Source of the DNA: Klebsiella pneumoniae
GTDB taxonomy: Bacteria; Pseudomonadota; Gammaproteobacteria; Pseudomonadales; Azotimanducaceae
Direction: 5' to 3'
Assembly (NCBI GenBank): GCA_945861675.1
Contig: CAMAVY010000008.1
Coordinates: 1 to 46,084, forward strand
Length of the DNA: 46,084 nt
Shown: piece after piece, positions 1-11,835 of the stretch
How positions within the stretch are numbered: the stretch's first letter is position 1
How the letters are laid out: every line of letters starts with the position of its first letter
The notes under the pieces: model-generated
What the model was told of the DNA's origin: nothing
Database searches by the model: none
The model's input: only the letters and a program-made list of their open reading frames with translations
Position numbers and translations under genes: made by a program

Positions 1-20
1 ACACCGGTCACGACGTTCGC

Positions 21-1903
<1,883 letters not shown>

Positions 1904-1931
<28 letters not shown>

Positions 1932-3997
1932 GCACCTGTACCCAGCAGGTAACGCTCAAGGAACAGCAGCTTCGCGGCATCGTAGGCGTCGCGATTCTGG
2001 CGCTTGTTGAAGCCGTGCCCTTCGTCCATTGCCAGCAGATACCACGCAGGCACGTCGCGGCTTTGCAATGAACGCAGCATCTGCTCGCTTTCCGCGCGCG
2101 GCACGCGTGGGTCGTTGGCGCCCTGTGCAATGAGCAACGGCTGCGTGATCTTGCTGGCCTGGTTCAGCGGCGAAGCACCCTCAAGAAACGCCCGCACAAC
2201 CGGGTCACGTTCATCGCCATATTCCGCGCGCCGCAACGCGCGTCGATACGGCGCGGTCGAGCCGAGAAAGCTCACGAAGTTGCTGATGCCAACCATATCG
2301 ACCCCGGCGCGCAGCCGTGTGCCATAGCGTGCCAGCGACGCCAGCGTCATGTAGCCGCCATACGAACCACCGACGACGGCAACACGCGACGCATCCAATC
2401 CGGGCTGCGTCTTGATCCAATCCAACAGCGAACCTATGTCGCGCACCGCATCTTCACGATGCAGCCCGTTGTCCAGATCCCTGAAGCGCTTACCGTAGCC
2501 CGTTGAGCCACGCACGTTGGGCTCGATGACTGTGATGCCCAGCTGGTCGATCATGAACTGTCGCACGCCACTGAAATGCGGCCGCGCCTGCGCCTCAGGG
2601 CCACCGTGAATATCGATCACGACAGGTCGACGCCCGGCGAACTTGTCAGCCGGTGCGCGGTAGACGAACGCCGAAAACGGTTCGCCATCGAAGCCCGCGA
2701 GTCGAACGAGTTCAGCGTCGGCAAAGCGCGACCGATCAAGCCCACCCACTTCACTCACCGTCCAGCGTTGCACGAGCCCGGTCTGCAACTCCAACGTCAT
2801 GACATCGGCAGGTGCGCGCGGCGTGGCCAGCGTAAACGCCAGACGATCGCCTTCAGGACTGAAGCGAATGTTGCTGATCACACCGGCGGGCAATGGCGGG
2901 GCCTGCACCGGCGCATCGCGCAAGCTGCGCCGGATGTGCAGCCGGCTTACCCCATTCTCGTTTGCAACAAACGCGTACATCGGCTCGAACGCTGCACCCA
3001 TCGGCGACATCGCCAGTTCTTCGATGTCCCACGGAATGGCCTCGGACAACACGCGGAAGCTGCGTGAGTCGATGTCCAGGAAGTGCAGGCGCTCGAACTC
3101 GGACGCCGCATCCGATACCAGATAGATGCCGCGACCATTCGGGGAGAATTGCGCGTCGACAAGCGATGCCTGTGGTTTCATCGCCGCTTGCGCCCCTGCA
3201 CCGATCGCCGCATTCGCGGCGGGCCACATCTGCACCAACTGCGCAGTGGCCAGTTCCAGGATGTACAGATAACTCTCGGCAATCGACACCCTGCGCGCGA
3301 CCAGCAGCCGACCGTCGTCCGGCGCCCAATCGAGCACGCGCCAGTTGCCGCCGCGCCGCAGCACGGGCCGCGGCTGTCCAGCCAGATTGCTGATGAACAC
3401 ATCCTCGTCGCGACCGTTGCGCGCGGTACTCGTGAACGCAAGGCGGTCGCCGGCGTGCGACCACATCGGCGTGCCGTGCCGCGAGTGCCCGTCAGTCAAT
3501 AGACGCGGACGCTGCGTCTGCCAATCCATGAAATACAGCTGATAGTTCTCCGAGCCAGCGTCGTCGCGCGCATAGACATAGCCAAACGGTGATCCGAGCG
3601 ACGGCCGCACGCCGGCATTGGTCACCGGTTCGGCAAAGAACGTCTGCTGCTCGCGTGCAGCACCCGGCATTGCAACCATGTGCAACTGCGCTGTATCGGC
3701 AAATCGAGTGCTGACCAGCATGCCTGCGCCGCGCGGCAGCCAATCGACAAAGCGCGCAGAACGCACGCTTTGATAAGGCAGCAGCCGCGTCGTCAGCGCC
3801 GCCGGAATCTGCGGCACGCCCTGCAGCACGAGATTGCCGACACGTCGCTCGCTCTCCGGCTGAACTTCGCCCGGCGAATTGGATACCGAACGCATGTCAC
3901 AGCCGCCAAGCAAGAGCGTCAACAGCAGACCAGCCGGCAAGTACCTCCCGCACCCACTCGAATTGGCGCCCCGCATGAATCGCTGCCTGCTCGACAT
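1904..3997 (-). CDS. S9 family prolyl oligopeptidase-type lipoprotein peptidase
   Basis: A 697-residue serine peptidase. The reading frame is open further upstream, but I choose the ATG at 3997: it leaves a 31-bp gap after folA and gives a proper lipoprotein signal peptide (hydrophobic LLLTLLLGG, then lipobox LGGC near residue 34). The mature protein would be lipid-anchored at a periplasm-facing membrane. Residues from about 60 to 420 form a WD40-like beta-propeller with repeated strand motifs. The C-terminal 260 residues are the alpha/beta-hydrolase domain, with oxyanion motif DIHGGPEA, nucleophile motif GGSYGGY, an Asp in QGANDPRVP and the catalytic His in DEGHGF. It probably trims peptides in the periplasm; the substrate is unknown. 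It is last in the lgt-thyA-folA direction. Confidence 0.9.
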
Positions 3998-4028
3998 GTG
4001 CTTTGCTCCGGACTTGCGCACCCGACGC

Positions 4029-4541
4029 TTACTTCCGCTCGAGCACATGCATTGTGAATGCGTTCGCATGCCGGGCATCCATTGGGTGGGACTCCGAGCG
4101 CACTTCAACAAAGTCGTCCAGATCGAACGCAGGGAACATGACATCGCCGGGCACGGCTGCGTGCACCACCGTCATGTACAAGCGATGCGCCAACGGCAGC
4201 GCCTGGCGATACAACGCCGCGCCGCCAATCACCATCAGCTCATCCACGCCATCTGTCTCAGCGCGCTCAGCCGCGACCGACAACGCACGATCCAGACTGT
4301 CTGCCACCACCACACCACCCGGCACGTCTGCGACACCGGTTCGACTGACAATGATGTTGAGGCGGCCCGGCAGCGCGCGGCCAAGCCATGTACGACGCCC
4401 CATGATCACGGGCTTACCCAGGGTGGTTCGCTTGAAGTACGCCATCTCATCGGGCAGGCGCCAGGGCAAACCACCGTCACGCCCGATGACACGGTTTTCG
4501 CTCATCGCCCAGATCAGGGCCACGTGTACCGGCCGCGTCAT
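4029..4541 (-). CDS. folA: Dihydrofolate reductase
   Basis: A 170-residue cytosolic enzyme that reduces dihydrofolate to tetrahydrofolate with NADPH. The N-terminus reads VALIWAMSENRVIGRDGGLPW, the usual active-site Met20-loop region. LPDEMAYFKRTTLG contains the catalytic acidic residue, and PVIMGRRTW is the NADPH-binding segment. VIGGAALYRQAL near residue 106 is the conserved GG motif. Length is normal for chromosomal FolA. It lies 38 bp after thyA on the same strand, so the enzyme that makes dihydrofolate and the one that recycles it are probably co-transcribed. Confidence 0.95.
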   Translation of the reverse strand: MTRPVHVALIWAMSENRVIGRDGGLPWRLPDEMAYFKRTTLGKPVIMGRRTWLGRALPGRLNIIVSRTGVADVPGGVVVADSLDRALSVAAERAETDGVDELMVIGGAALYRQALPLAHRLYMTVVHAAVPGDVMFPAFDLDDFVEVRSESHPMDARHANAFTMHVLERK

Positions 4542-4579
4542 GCGGACATCACGCGCGATTGCCTGTGAAGGTCACGCGG

Positions 4580-5374
4580 TCAAACCGCAATCGGCGCGCG
4601 AATGCCCTTGTGATACTGATAGTTGTCGAGCTCGATATCCTCATAACGGAAGTCGAACAGACTGCGGACATCGGGGTTCAACCTCAGTTGCGGCAACGGC
4701 AACGGCTCGCGTGCGAGCTGTCGGTCGGCTTGTTCAGTGTGGTTCGCATAGAGATGCGCATCACCCAGCGTGTGTACGAATTCGCCCGGCTGCAACCCTG
4801 TGACCTGCGCGACCATCAAGGTGAGCAACGCATACGACGCAATGTTGAACGGCACACCCAGAAACATGTCGGCACTGCGCTGATACAGCTGACAGGACAA
4901 CCGACCCTCGGCCACATAAAACTGAAACAACGCGTGGCAGGGCGGCAATGCCATCTTCGGCACCTCCGCCACGTTCCAGGCACTCACAATCAAGCGGCGC
5001 GAGTCCGGATTGCGGAGGATCTCATCAACGACCCAGCTCAACTGATCCACGGTCTGTCCGTCGGGCGTCGGCCAGGAGCGCCACTGATGTCCGTACACCG
5101 GGCCCAGCTCGCCATGCTCGTCCGCCCACTCATCCCAGATGTGCACGTCCTGTTCCTGCAGGCTGCGCACGTTGGTGTCGCCGCGAATGAACCAGAGCAG
5201 CTCGTGCGCGATGCCTTTCATGAACAGACGCTTGGTCGTGAGCAACGGAAAACCTGCGCCCAGATCAAAACGCATCTGTTGTCCGAACACACTGTAGGTG
5301 CCGGTGCCCGTGCGATCGCTTTTGAACACGCCGGTCTGGCGAATGTGCCGCAGCAGGTCCAGGTATTGCTTCAT
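4580..5374 (-). CDS. thyA: Thymidylate synthase
   Basis: A 264-residue enzyme, the same length as E. coli ThyA, that methylates dUMP to dTMP using methylene-tetrahydrofolate and releases dihydrofolate. The catalytic cysteine is C146 in [14 protein letters not shown], the same number as in E. coli. The N-terminal phosphate-binding segment [10 protein letters not shown], the folate-binding [11 protein letters not shown], the SAWNVAE block and the C-terminal IRAPIAV are all present. It sits between lgt and folA on the same strand, about 97 bp after lgt, so lgt-thyA-folA look like one transcription unit. Confidence 0.97.
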   Translation of the reverse strand: MKQYLDLLRHIRQTGVFKSDRTGTGTYSVFGQQMRFDLGAGFPLLTTKRLFMKGIAHELLWFIRGDTNVRSLQEQDVHIWDEWADEHGELGPVYGHQWRSWPTPDGQTVDQLSWVVDEILRNPDSRRLIVSAWNVAEVPKMALPPCHALFQFYVAEGRLSCQLYQRSADMFLGVPFNIASYALLTLMVAQVTGLQPGEFVHTLGDAHLYANHTEQADRQLAREPLPLPQLRLNPDVRSLFDFRYEDIELDNYQYHKGIRAPIAV

Positions 5375-5471
5375 GCCGATGTTTCCTCGCCGCTCTCTCG
5401 CTCTACATCACTTCTCTTCGCAACATCTATCCGTGACATCTCGCCCCGACACGATGCTGCACGGAGCGCAG

Positions 5472-6368
5472 TTACTTGCGTGCCGCTTTCGACTTACTCC
5501 GCGGCGCCCGTGCGAGCTCCTCAGCGTCGGCCGTGATATCCAGCGCCTTCAACGCGGGCGGCTGCGAGTACCGCATCGCCCAGATGAACAACCCCAGACC
5601 ACCGAACAGCATTGGCAACGACAACAATTGGCCCATCGAAGCGCCGCCGATCAAGCCGATCTGCGCATCCGGCTGGCGAAACATCTCAGTGAACAAACGC
5701 GCCAACGCATAGCCCATCAGAAACAGCCCGCTCACCGTGCCCATCGGCCGCGGCCGGCGGATGAACAGCCACATGACAATGCCGAGCAGCACACCTTCCG
5801 TAGCGGCCTGATACAACGGCGACGGATGGCGTGCCACGTTTTCAAAGAGGCCCATGCATCCCGCGTCGGTTCCACCCACTGCGTCGCAGGGGTAATGCAA
5901 TCCCCATGGCACACTCGTTACGCGCCCGGGCAGCTCGGTATTCACGAAATTCGCCAGTCGACCGAACAGCTGACCTGCCGGCACAAAGGGCGTCACGAAG
6001 TCCGCCACCTCAAGCACAGACTTGCCGTTGCGATAGGCGAAATAAAGGATGGCCGCGATCACGCCCAGCACACCGCCGTGGAATGACATGCCGCCCGTCC
6101 ATACCTTGAATATCCAGAGCGGATCCGCAATGGCCATGTCCAGGCCGTAGAACAGCACGTAGCCAAGTCGACCGCCCAGGATGACGCCGAGCGCGCTATA
6201 GAAGATGAGGTCCGAGATACCAAGGTCGGTCCACCCGGCCAGCGTCCGGGCGCGGTATTTCGCCAGCCACCATGCGCAAACGAAACCCGCCAGGTAGGCG
6301 AGCCCGTACCAACGTAGCGCGAACGGCCCGAAGGCGATGATCTCCTTACTGAGATCGGGGTAGTTCAA
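5472..6368 (-). CDS. lgt: Prolipoprotein diacylglyceryl transferase
   Basis: A 298-residue inner-membrane enzyme that moves diacylglyceryl from phosphatidylglycerol to the lipobox cysteine of prolipoproteins. Seven hydrophobic segments are visible. The HGG motif (MSFHGGVLGV) and the Lgt signature region GRLANFVNTELPGR are present; the usual Gly in GRxGN is Ala here. The start is a TTG at 6366-6368, preceded by AGCAGG at SD distance, and there is no ATG nearby that keeps the first membrane segment. The C-terminus has a Lys/Arg-rich cytosolic tail. A client, the S9 lipoprotein peptidase, is encoded in the same gene string. Confidence 0.95.
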   Translation of the reverse strand: MNYPDLSKEIIAFGPFALRWYGLAYLAGFVCAWWLAKYRARTLAGWTDLGISDLIFYSALGVILGGRLGYVLFYGLDMAIADPLWIFKVWTGGMSFHGGVLGVIAAILYFAYRNGKSVLEVADFVTPFVPAGQLFGRLANFVNTELPGRVTSVPWGLHYPCDAVGGTDAGCMGLFENVARHPSPLYQAATEGVLLGIVMWLFIRRPRPMGTVSGLFLMGYALARLFTEMFRQPDAQIGLIGGASMGQLLSLPMLFGGLGLFIWAMRYSQPPALKALDITADAEELARAPRSKSKAARK

Positions 6369-6565
6369 GCCTGCTGCTCACGATGGGGAGGGCGCATTGT
6401 GTACGGCTGTCGCGTCTCGGGCCACCAGCACGGACGCAAGCAATGCGAACCGCCAGACCTCGTTAGACTCCGCAGCCTGGTCAGGGCAATCGCCGCACGC
6501 CTCGGGAAAAACCATCCGAGCGGAGGCCAGCTGCAGGAAACGCATCCGATGGAAAACACGCCGAC
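6369..6565. promoter_or_regulatory. Divergent intergenic region lgt / NRDE gene
   Basis: About 197 bp between the lgt start (minus) and the NRDE-protein start (plus), so it should hold both promoters. I see no convincing -35/-10 pair and no strong dyad. Confidence 0.35.
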
Positions 6566-7480
6566 ATGTGCTTGATCCTCATTGCCCATGGCGCACACGC
6601 GCACCTGCCGCTGGTTGTCGCCGCCAACCGCGACGAGTTCCATGGGCGCCCCGCTGCTGCAGCGTGCTGGTGGCCCGACAGCAGCGGGCTGCTTGCCGGG
6701 CGCGACCTGCAGGACGGTGGCACCTGGATCGGCGTGCATCGGAATGGCCGCTTTGCGGCGGTGACCAACTTCGCCGAAGAACCGCCGCCGCCCAACAGCG
6801 CCAACAGCGCCGCCAAACGCTCGCGCGGAGAGCTGACCACGCTGTTTCTGCAAGGCGGCATGAGCGCGCAGGACTATCTCGCCGAAATCGCTGGCCGCGC
6901 GCAGCAGTACCGCGGCTTCAATCTGATCATCGGCGACGGCACTGCGCTGCATTTTTTCGGCAACCGCGATGGCGGTGCGCGCGAGTTGCAGCACGGTACC
7001 TACGGCATGAGCAACGACGTGCTGGACTGCGATTGGCCGAAAGTACAATTGGGGCGCCACGCCCTGCGCAACGCCCTCGACGCCATCGACGCCATCGACG
7101 CCATCGACGCCAGCGCATTGCAAACGCCGTCCAGCGCGGCCATGGGCCCGCAGCGTGAAGCGGAAGCAGCACCGACATCCGTGCGAGCACTCACTGATCG
7201 CTTGTTCGATGTGCTTGCCGACCGCCGCGTGCCACCGGACGAAATGCTGCCCAAGCGCGGCCGGGACATCGAGTTGGAGCGTCGCGTTGCACCGACCTTC
7301 ATCAACAGCGATGCCTACGGCACGCGCGCCAGCACCGTCATCGTGTTGAGCCGATCACAAGGCGAAGTCCGACTCAGTTTTGCCGAGCGGCGCTTCGGTC
7401 CGATGGCACTTGAACTTGGCCGCGCCTATCACAGCTTTCAGGTAACTCCTGCCCTGTCGCACGCGCGGCCGCGCGAGTAG
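6566..7480 (+). CDS. NRDE family (TANGO2-like) protein
   Basis: A 304-residue protein of the NRDE/TANGO2 family. The name-giving NRDE motif is in VAANRDEFHGRP near residue 20, after the typical MCLILIA start, where Cys2 could become N-terminal. FNLIIGDG and the C-terminal SRSQGEVRLSFAERRF blocks also fit. The family is implicated in heme trafficking and lipid homeostasis in eukaryotes; its bacterial role is not settled. Two low-complexity inserts stand out: NSANSA near residue 75, and DAIDAIDAIDA near residue 172 from a 9-bp tandem repeat. The gene is wedged between lgt and ptsP on the opposite strand and converges on ptsP, interrupting an otherwise conserved minus-strand order. Confidence 0.85.
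   Translation: MCLILIAHGAHAHLPLVVAANRDEFHGRPAAAACWWPDSSGLLAGRDLQDGGTWIGVHRNGRFAAVTNFAEEPPPPNSANSAAKRSRGELTTLFLQGGMSAQDYLAEIAGRAQQYRGFNLIIGDGTALHFFGNRDGGARELQHGTYGMSNDVLDCDWPKVQLGRHALRNALDAIDAIDAIDASALQTPSSAAMGPQREAEAAPTSVRALTDRLFDVLADRRVPPDEMLPKRGRDIELERRVAPTFINSDAYGTRASTVIVLSRSQGEVRLSFAERRFGPMALELGRAYHSFQVTPALSHARPRE
7079..7114 (+). repeat. 9-bp in-frame tandem repeat inside the NRDE gene
   Basis: GACGCCATC occurs three times exactly and a fourth time with changes, encoding repeated Asp-Ala-Ile. Because the unit is a multiple of three, copy-number change by slippage would keep the frame. It probably lies in a surface loop. Confidence 0.85.
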
Positions 7481-7509
7481 CGCTGCCGCGGACGGGCCCG
7501 CCTTTCACT

Positions 7510-9783
7510 TCAAAGCTTCCGCTTCGGCGCAATCACCCGGCCCATGCCGGCCGCAATGAGCTTCTCGCGCATATACGCCACCACATGCTCGGCGCATTCC
7601 ATGGCCAGCACAGCCGTGAGCATTTTCTTTGATTCCGCGAGTGGAATGCCGCGGATCACCCACTTCACTTTCAGCAGGTTCGTGGCGTTCATCGACAACA
7701 CCTGATAGCCCATCGCGGTGAGCAGCACCGCGCCCATCGGATTACCCGCCAGCTCACCACAGATGCCCACGGCCTTGCGCAACTCGCGGCCGTTGTCGGC
7801 CACGTACTTCAACGCCATCAACACGGCCGGATGCATGTCCTGGTACAGGTCTGCCACGCGCGAGTTGTTGCGGTCCACGGCCAGCATGTACTGCGTCAGG
7901 TCGTTGGAACCCACGGCAATGAAATCGGTGCGCTTGGCGATCTCACGGATCTGGTACACCGCCGATGGCACTTCGATCATGCAGCCGATCAACGGCATGG
8001 CCACCGAGTAGCCTTCGTCGACCACTTCCTGGTGACAACGGCGAATGATGGCGGAGGCTTGATCGATCTCGCGCAGATTGCTGACCATGGGCAGCATGAT
8101 GCGCAGCGTTGCCGTCAGGCCCTCATTGGCCTTGATCATGGCGCGCACCTGCGAGGTCATGATCTCCGGGTGATCGAGCGTCACGCGAATGCCGCGCCAA
8201 CCGAGAAACGGGTTGTCCTCGCGAATGGGGAAGTAGGGCAACGCCTTGTCGCCGCCGATATCCAGCGTGCGCATCGTCACCGGGCGCGGCGCAAATGCCT
8301 CCAGGTGTTCGCGATACATCACGCGTTGTTCTTCTTCGGTCGGAAAGCGGTCGCGCACCATGAACGGAATCTCCGTTCGATACAGACCAATGCCTTCGGC
8401 GCCCCACTCCAGCGAACGGAACACGTCGGCCGACAAGCCGATGTTCACCCACAGCCGTACGCGATGACCGTCGGGCGTGACCGCCGGTTCGTCCTTGTAC
8501 TGCTTGAGTTCCTCCAGAAATACCTGCTCTTCGGCCAGCAGGCCTTCGTAGTGGCGGCGCAGGCCGTCAGACGGTCGCAGATAGGCATCGCCATAGAAGC
8601 CGTCCACGATCATGTCGCGGCCTTCGACTTCGGACAGCGGCAGATCCTCGCAACCCATCACCGACGGAATGCCCATGGCGCGGCAGAGAATGGCGGTGTG
8701 CGAACTGATGGAGCCCGACAACGACACCACACCCGCCAGCTTGTCGCCCGGCACTTCGCCGAGCATCGCCGGCGTGATCTCGCGCCCCACCAGAATCGTT
8801 CGGTCCGGGAAATGCACCTTGCGTCGACGCAGATCCTGCAGATATGCCAGCACCCGTTGACCCAGTTCACGCACGTCGGTGGCGCGTTCGCGCAGATACG
8901 AGTCTTCCATCTGCTGGAAGTTGGCCACGTAGTCGTGGATCACGCGCCGCAGCGCACCTTGCGCCCAATGACCCTCGCGAATCTGCGCGCGCACTTCGCC
9001 GCCCATCGCGTTGTCATCGAGCATGTGCAGATAGGCATCGAACAGCACCTGCTCTTCCTCGGGCAGGCTGCCGGCCAGTTTCTCGCGCACGCTGTTGATG
9101 TCGTCGCGTACAGACTGAATGGCGCGCTCGAACACCATCAATTCGATGGTGACGTCTTCGCTTTCGCGATCCGGCACGGCATCGAGATCTGCATAAGGTG
9201 AAATGACAATGCCGTGACCAATCACTACGCCCGGCGAGCCTGCAACGCCGCTGAACTTGGCGTCCTTGACGTCACGGCCGCGCTGATACAACGCGCCAGT
9301 CGCGCGCGCGTGCGCAATCACGCCCGCCAACTGCGCAGACAGCGTGATGAGGAAGGCCTCTTCATCCGCATCGAAGCGACGGCGTTCTGCCTGCTGCACC
9401 ACCAGCACGCCGAGCATTTCGCCTTGATGCAGGATCGGCACGCCCAGGAACGCGTGAAACGGTTCTTCGCCAATCTCCGGCACATAGTGAAAGCGCGGAT
9501 GTTCCGTGGCTTCTTCCAGGTTCACGGGCTCTGCGCGCTCACCTACCAGGCCCACCAGACCCTCATGGCGCCCGAGTGACAGCTTGCCGACGCCGCTCTT
9601 GTTCAGCCCTTCGGTGGCCATAAAGCGATAGCGCTGCGAGGCCTCTTCATACAGATAGACCGAGCACACCTCAGTGCCCAGCTCTTCCTGTACGCGCGCA
9701 ACGATGAGCGCCAGCGCAGCGTTGATGTCGCTCGCAGCACCCACGTCCTGAACGATGCTTCGCAGGGTCTCCAGCATGCCCAT
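7510..9783 (-). CDS. ptsP: Phosphoenolpyruvate--protein phosphotransferase PtsP (EI-Ntr)
   Basis: A 757-residue first enzyme of the nitrogen PTS, which takes phosphate from PEP and passes it to NPr. Residues 1-165 are a GAF domain, the sensor that distinguishes PtsP from ordinary Enzyme I. The phosphoryl-accepting histidine is H362 in SLSGSISSHTAIL. The C-terminal PEP-binding TIM barrel has GLYRTEIPFM, DIGGDKALPY, SNDLTQYMLAVDRNN and GICGELAGNP. Length and order match E. coli PtsP (748 residues). It starts 13 bp after rppH on the same strand, as in E. coli, so the two are surely co-transcribed. Confidence 0.97.
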   Translation of the reverse strand: MGMLETLRSIVQDVGAASDINAALALIVARVQEELGTEVCSVYLYEEASQRYRFMATEGLNKSGVGKLSLGRHEGLVGLVGERAEPVNLEEATEHPRFHYVPEIGEEPFHAFLGVPILHQGEMLGVLVVQQAERRRFDADEEAFLITLSAQLAGVIAHARATGALYQRGRDVKDAKFSGVAGSPGVVIGHGIVISPYADLDAVPDRESEDVTIELMVFERAIQSVRDDINSVREKLAGSLPEEEQVLFDAYLHMLDDNAMGGEVRAQIREGHWAQGALRRVIHDYVANFQQMEDSYLRERATDVRELGQRVLAYLQDLRRRKVHFPDRTILVGREITPAMLGEVPGDKLAGVVSLSGSISSHTAILCRAMGIPSVMGCEDLPLSEVEGRDMIVDGFYGDAYLRPSDGLRRHYEGLLAEEQVFLEELKQYKDEPAVTPDGHRVRLWVNIGLSADVFRSLEWGAEGIGLYRTEIPFMVRDRFPTEEEQRVMYREHLEAFAPRPVTMRTLDIGGDKALPYFPIREDNPFLGWRGIRVTLDHPEIMTSQVRAMIKANEGLTATLRIMLPMVSNLREIDQASAIIRRCHQEVVDEGYSVAMPLIGCMIEVPSAVYQIREIAKRTDFIAVGSNDLTQYMLAVDRNNSRVADLYQDMHPAVLMALKYVADNGRELRKAVGICGELAGNPMGAVLLTAMGYQVLSMNATNLLKVKWVIRGIPLAESKKMLTAVLAMECAEHVVAYMREKLIAAGMGRVIAPKRKL

Positions 9784-9796
9784 GGCAGTGCCCTCC

Positions 9797-10276
9797 CTAA
9801 TCGAGAACGGGAAGTTGTGGCGCGAGTTCCTTCAGCGCACGCCGATACACGTCGCGCTTGAAGGACACCACCTGGCCCACCGGGTACCAGTAACTCACCC
9901 AGCGCCAGCCATCGAATTCCGGCTTGTCCGTCTGATCCATGCAGACGCAATGATCCTCGGCAGTCAGTTGCAGCAAGAACCACTTCTGTTTCTGGCCAAC
10001 GAAGTTGCCGGGCTCGTTCTGTTTGAGGAAGCGCCGCGGCAGCCGGTAACGCAACCAGCCGCGCGTGCAGGCCAGGATCTTGACCGACTCCTCGCCCAGC
10101 CCGACCTCTTCCTTCAATTCGCGGAACAGCGCCTGCTCCGGCGCTTCGTGCGACTTGATGCCGCCCTGCGGAAATTGCCAGGCATCCTGGCCCACGCGAC
10201 GTGCCCAAAGCACCTGTCCCGATGGATTGGCCAGCACGATCCCGACGTTGGGGCGATAGCCTTCCGCGTCGATCAT
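9797..10276 (-). CDS. rppH: RNA pyrophosphohydrolase
   Basis: A 159-residue Nudix hydrolase that removes pyrophosphate from the 5' end of primary transcripts and so starts RNase E-dependent mRNA decay. The full Nudix box is present, from [11 protein letters not shown] to RELKEEVGL. The N-terminus [20 protein letters not shown] and the segment [16 protein letters not shown] are diagnostic for RppH. Its position just upstream of ptsP is the conserved gammaproteobacterial arrangement. The start is the ATG at 10276. Confidence 0.97.
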   Translation of the reverse strand: MIDAEGYRPNVGIVLANPSGQVLWARRVGQDAWQFPQGGIKSHEAPEQALFRELKEEVGLGEESVKILACTRGWLRYRLPRRFLKQNEPGNFVGQKQKWFLLQLTAEDHCVCMDQTDKPEFDGWRWVSYWYPVGQVVSFKRDVYRRALKELAPQLPVLD

Positions 10277-10389
10277 GTTGGCCCTCGGAAGCTATTGATT
10301 TGGGCCGGATTGTTCCACGCGCCAACGCCCGACAGCAATCAAAGACGCTGCGATCGACCGCATCAACAGCAAAGATTCATCACCCCGGC

Positions 10390-11682
10390 TCAACCCACGT
10401 CCACGAAGAACAGGCACTTCAGGTATTCACTCATGGGCAATGCGGGATGCACAGGATGATCCGGGCCGCTGCCACCCCGATGCAACAACACCAGCTCGCG
10501 CCGTGCCTGCCGACCTGCGGTACGGACCGCCGCCAGGTGGTCGTCGGCGCCGAGCAGCGCCGAGCAGGACGCGGAGACCAGCAGGCCGCCGGGCGCCAGC
10601 ACGCGCAAGGCATCCAGATTGACCTTGCGGTAGGCGTCCTTGCCGGCCTTCTCGTCGGCGCGCCTGCGGATGAACGCCGGCGGGTCCAGCACCACGACAT
10701 CGAACTGCCGACTCTCGGCGGCAAGCCGGGCGAGTGCCTTGGGCACGTCGAGCTGCAGCGTTTCGACCTGCGCACCGAGGCCGTTGCGCTCGGCGTTCTC
10801 GGCAAGCACAGCCAGCGCCTGCGCCGAGCTGTCCACCGCCAGCACTGAACTTGCGCCCACCCGAGCTGCGGCCAGCGACCAGGCGCCGGCGTAGGCATAG
10901 AGATCGAGCACGCGGGCGCCTGCCCGACCTACGGTGCCCGACGGGTTTGCAGCGCCGCCCATCCAACGCTCGATCAACCACCGACGGTTGTCTGTGTGGT
11001 CGAAGTACCAGCCGGTCTTCTGTCCTGTGAGCAAGGGCGTCTGGAACGTCAGACCCAATGCCTCAACGCGCAGCGGGTCGGCGAAGCTGCCATAGGCCAC
11101 CTCCACCACTTCCGGCAACTGCTCCTGCGCGCGGGCGCCGGTGTCGTTCTTCAGGACCACCGCCCGTGGCTTGAACTCGGCGACCAGGATGTCCACCAGT
11201 GCCGGCAGGCGACGCTCCATGCCGGCCGACCCGGACTGCACGACCAGCACATCGTCGAAACGGTCGACGATGAGACCCGACAGGCCATCGGCATCTGCAT
11301 AGATCAGCCGGTAGAAAGGTTGCATGTACAGCCGGTCACGGCGTGCCCGCGCCAGCGTAATGCGGTTGGCCAGCCACTGCGCGTCAGGCAGATCGGTCTC
11401 GGAACGGCTGATCACCCGCGCGCACAGCAACGCGTGCGGCTGCACGTCGGCCCAGCCGATGAAGCTGCCATCGCCGTCGCGCAGCTTCACGGTCTCGCCG
11501 GGTTCGAACCCCGCAAACGGCGAGCGTTTGATATCGACTTCGTTGGAGAACACCCACGGATGGCCACGCCGAACCCGGCGGGATTCGCCCTCGCGCAGGA
11601 ACATGGTCTTTTCGGCCGCCGACTGGTTCGCCAAATGGCGCGCCGACTGGCTCGCATCGGCGTTGATCGCAGGTGTACTCAC
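10390..11682 (-). CDS. rlmI: Class I SAM-dependent 23S rRNA methyltransferase, RlmI type
   Basis: A 430-residue protein with an N-terminal PUA-like RNA-binding domain ([26 protein letters not shown]), a central domain ([20 protein letters not shown]) and a C-terminal Rossmann methyltransferase. SAM motif I is [20 protein letters not shown] and the catalytic motif is VVLDPPAF. RlmI makes m5C1962 in 23S rRNA; the assignment rests on domain order and on SASCS near the C-terminus. The longest frame starts at a GTG at 11682; an ATG at 11604 ([10 protein letters not shown]) matches the usual family N-terminus better, and neither has a strong SD. It is upstream of rppH on the same strand. Confidence 0.88.
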   Translation of the reverse strand: MSTPAINADASQSARHLANQSAAEKTMFLREGESRRVRRGHPWVFSNEVDIKRSPFAGFEPGETVKLRDGDGSFIGWADVQPHALLCARVISRSETDLPDAQWLANRITLARARRDRLYMQPFYRLIYADADGLSGLIVDRFDDVLVVQSGSAGMERRLPALVDILVAEFKPRAVVLKNDTGARAQEQLPEVVEVAYGSFADPLRVEALGLTFQTPLLTGQKTGWYFDHTDNRRWLIERWMGGAANPSGTVGRAGARVLDLYAYAGAWSLAAARVGASSVLAVDSSAQALAVLAENAERNGLGAQVETLQLDVPKALARLAAESRQFDVVVLDPPAFIRRRADEKAGKDAYRKVNLDALRVLAPGGLLVSASCSALLGADDHLAAVRTAGRQARRELVLLHRGGSGPDHPVHPALPMSEYLKCLFFVDVG

Positions 11683-11835
11683 AGGTGTATCCGTATAAAT
11701 AAAGGCAGCAGACGTCAGATCACGGCGACTGACGCTGAGGCTGAGCGCCTCATCGAGCCGGCCAGGCCCCCGGCGTCAGGATACCGGGCTGCCTCCGCTA
11801 TGATCGCGGATTCGTACACTTCACCGGGAACAAAG
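11683..11835. promoter_or_regulatory. Divergent promoter region rlmI / DUF255 gene
   Basis: About 150 bp between two divergent starts. A TATGAT element at about 11799 could be a plus-strand -10 box, but no good -35 is visible. A short GAGGC/GCCTC dyad lies inside. Confidence 0.3.

Noticed and set aside
3998-4144. Longer start of the S9 peptidase inside folA
   Set aside because: The internal ATG at 3997 gives a correct lipoprotein signal peptide, while the extension would hide it.
4559-5536. 325-codon plus-strand open frame
   Set aside because: Antisense of thyA, which has its catalytic Cys146 and full-length similarity.
7462-7475. 14-bp palindrome CGCGCGGCCGCGCG as an operator
   Set aside because: It is inside the end of a coding region in GC-rich sequence, where such runs arise easily; no regulatory context.
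7831-9201. 456-codon plus-strand open frame
   Set aside because: Antisense of ptsP; composition reflects high-GC codon bias only.
10996-11835. N-terminal 280-codon extension of the DUF255 gene
   Set aside because: Antisense of rlmI and without similarity; the conserved N-terminus starts at the ATG at 11836.
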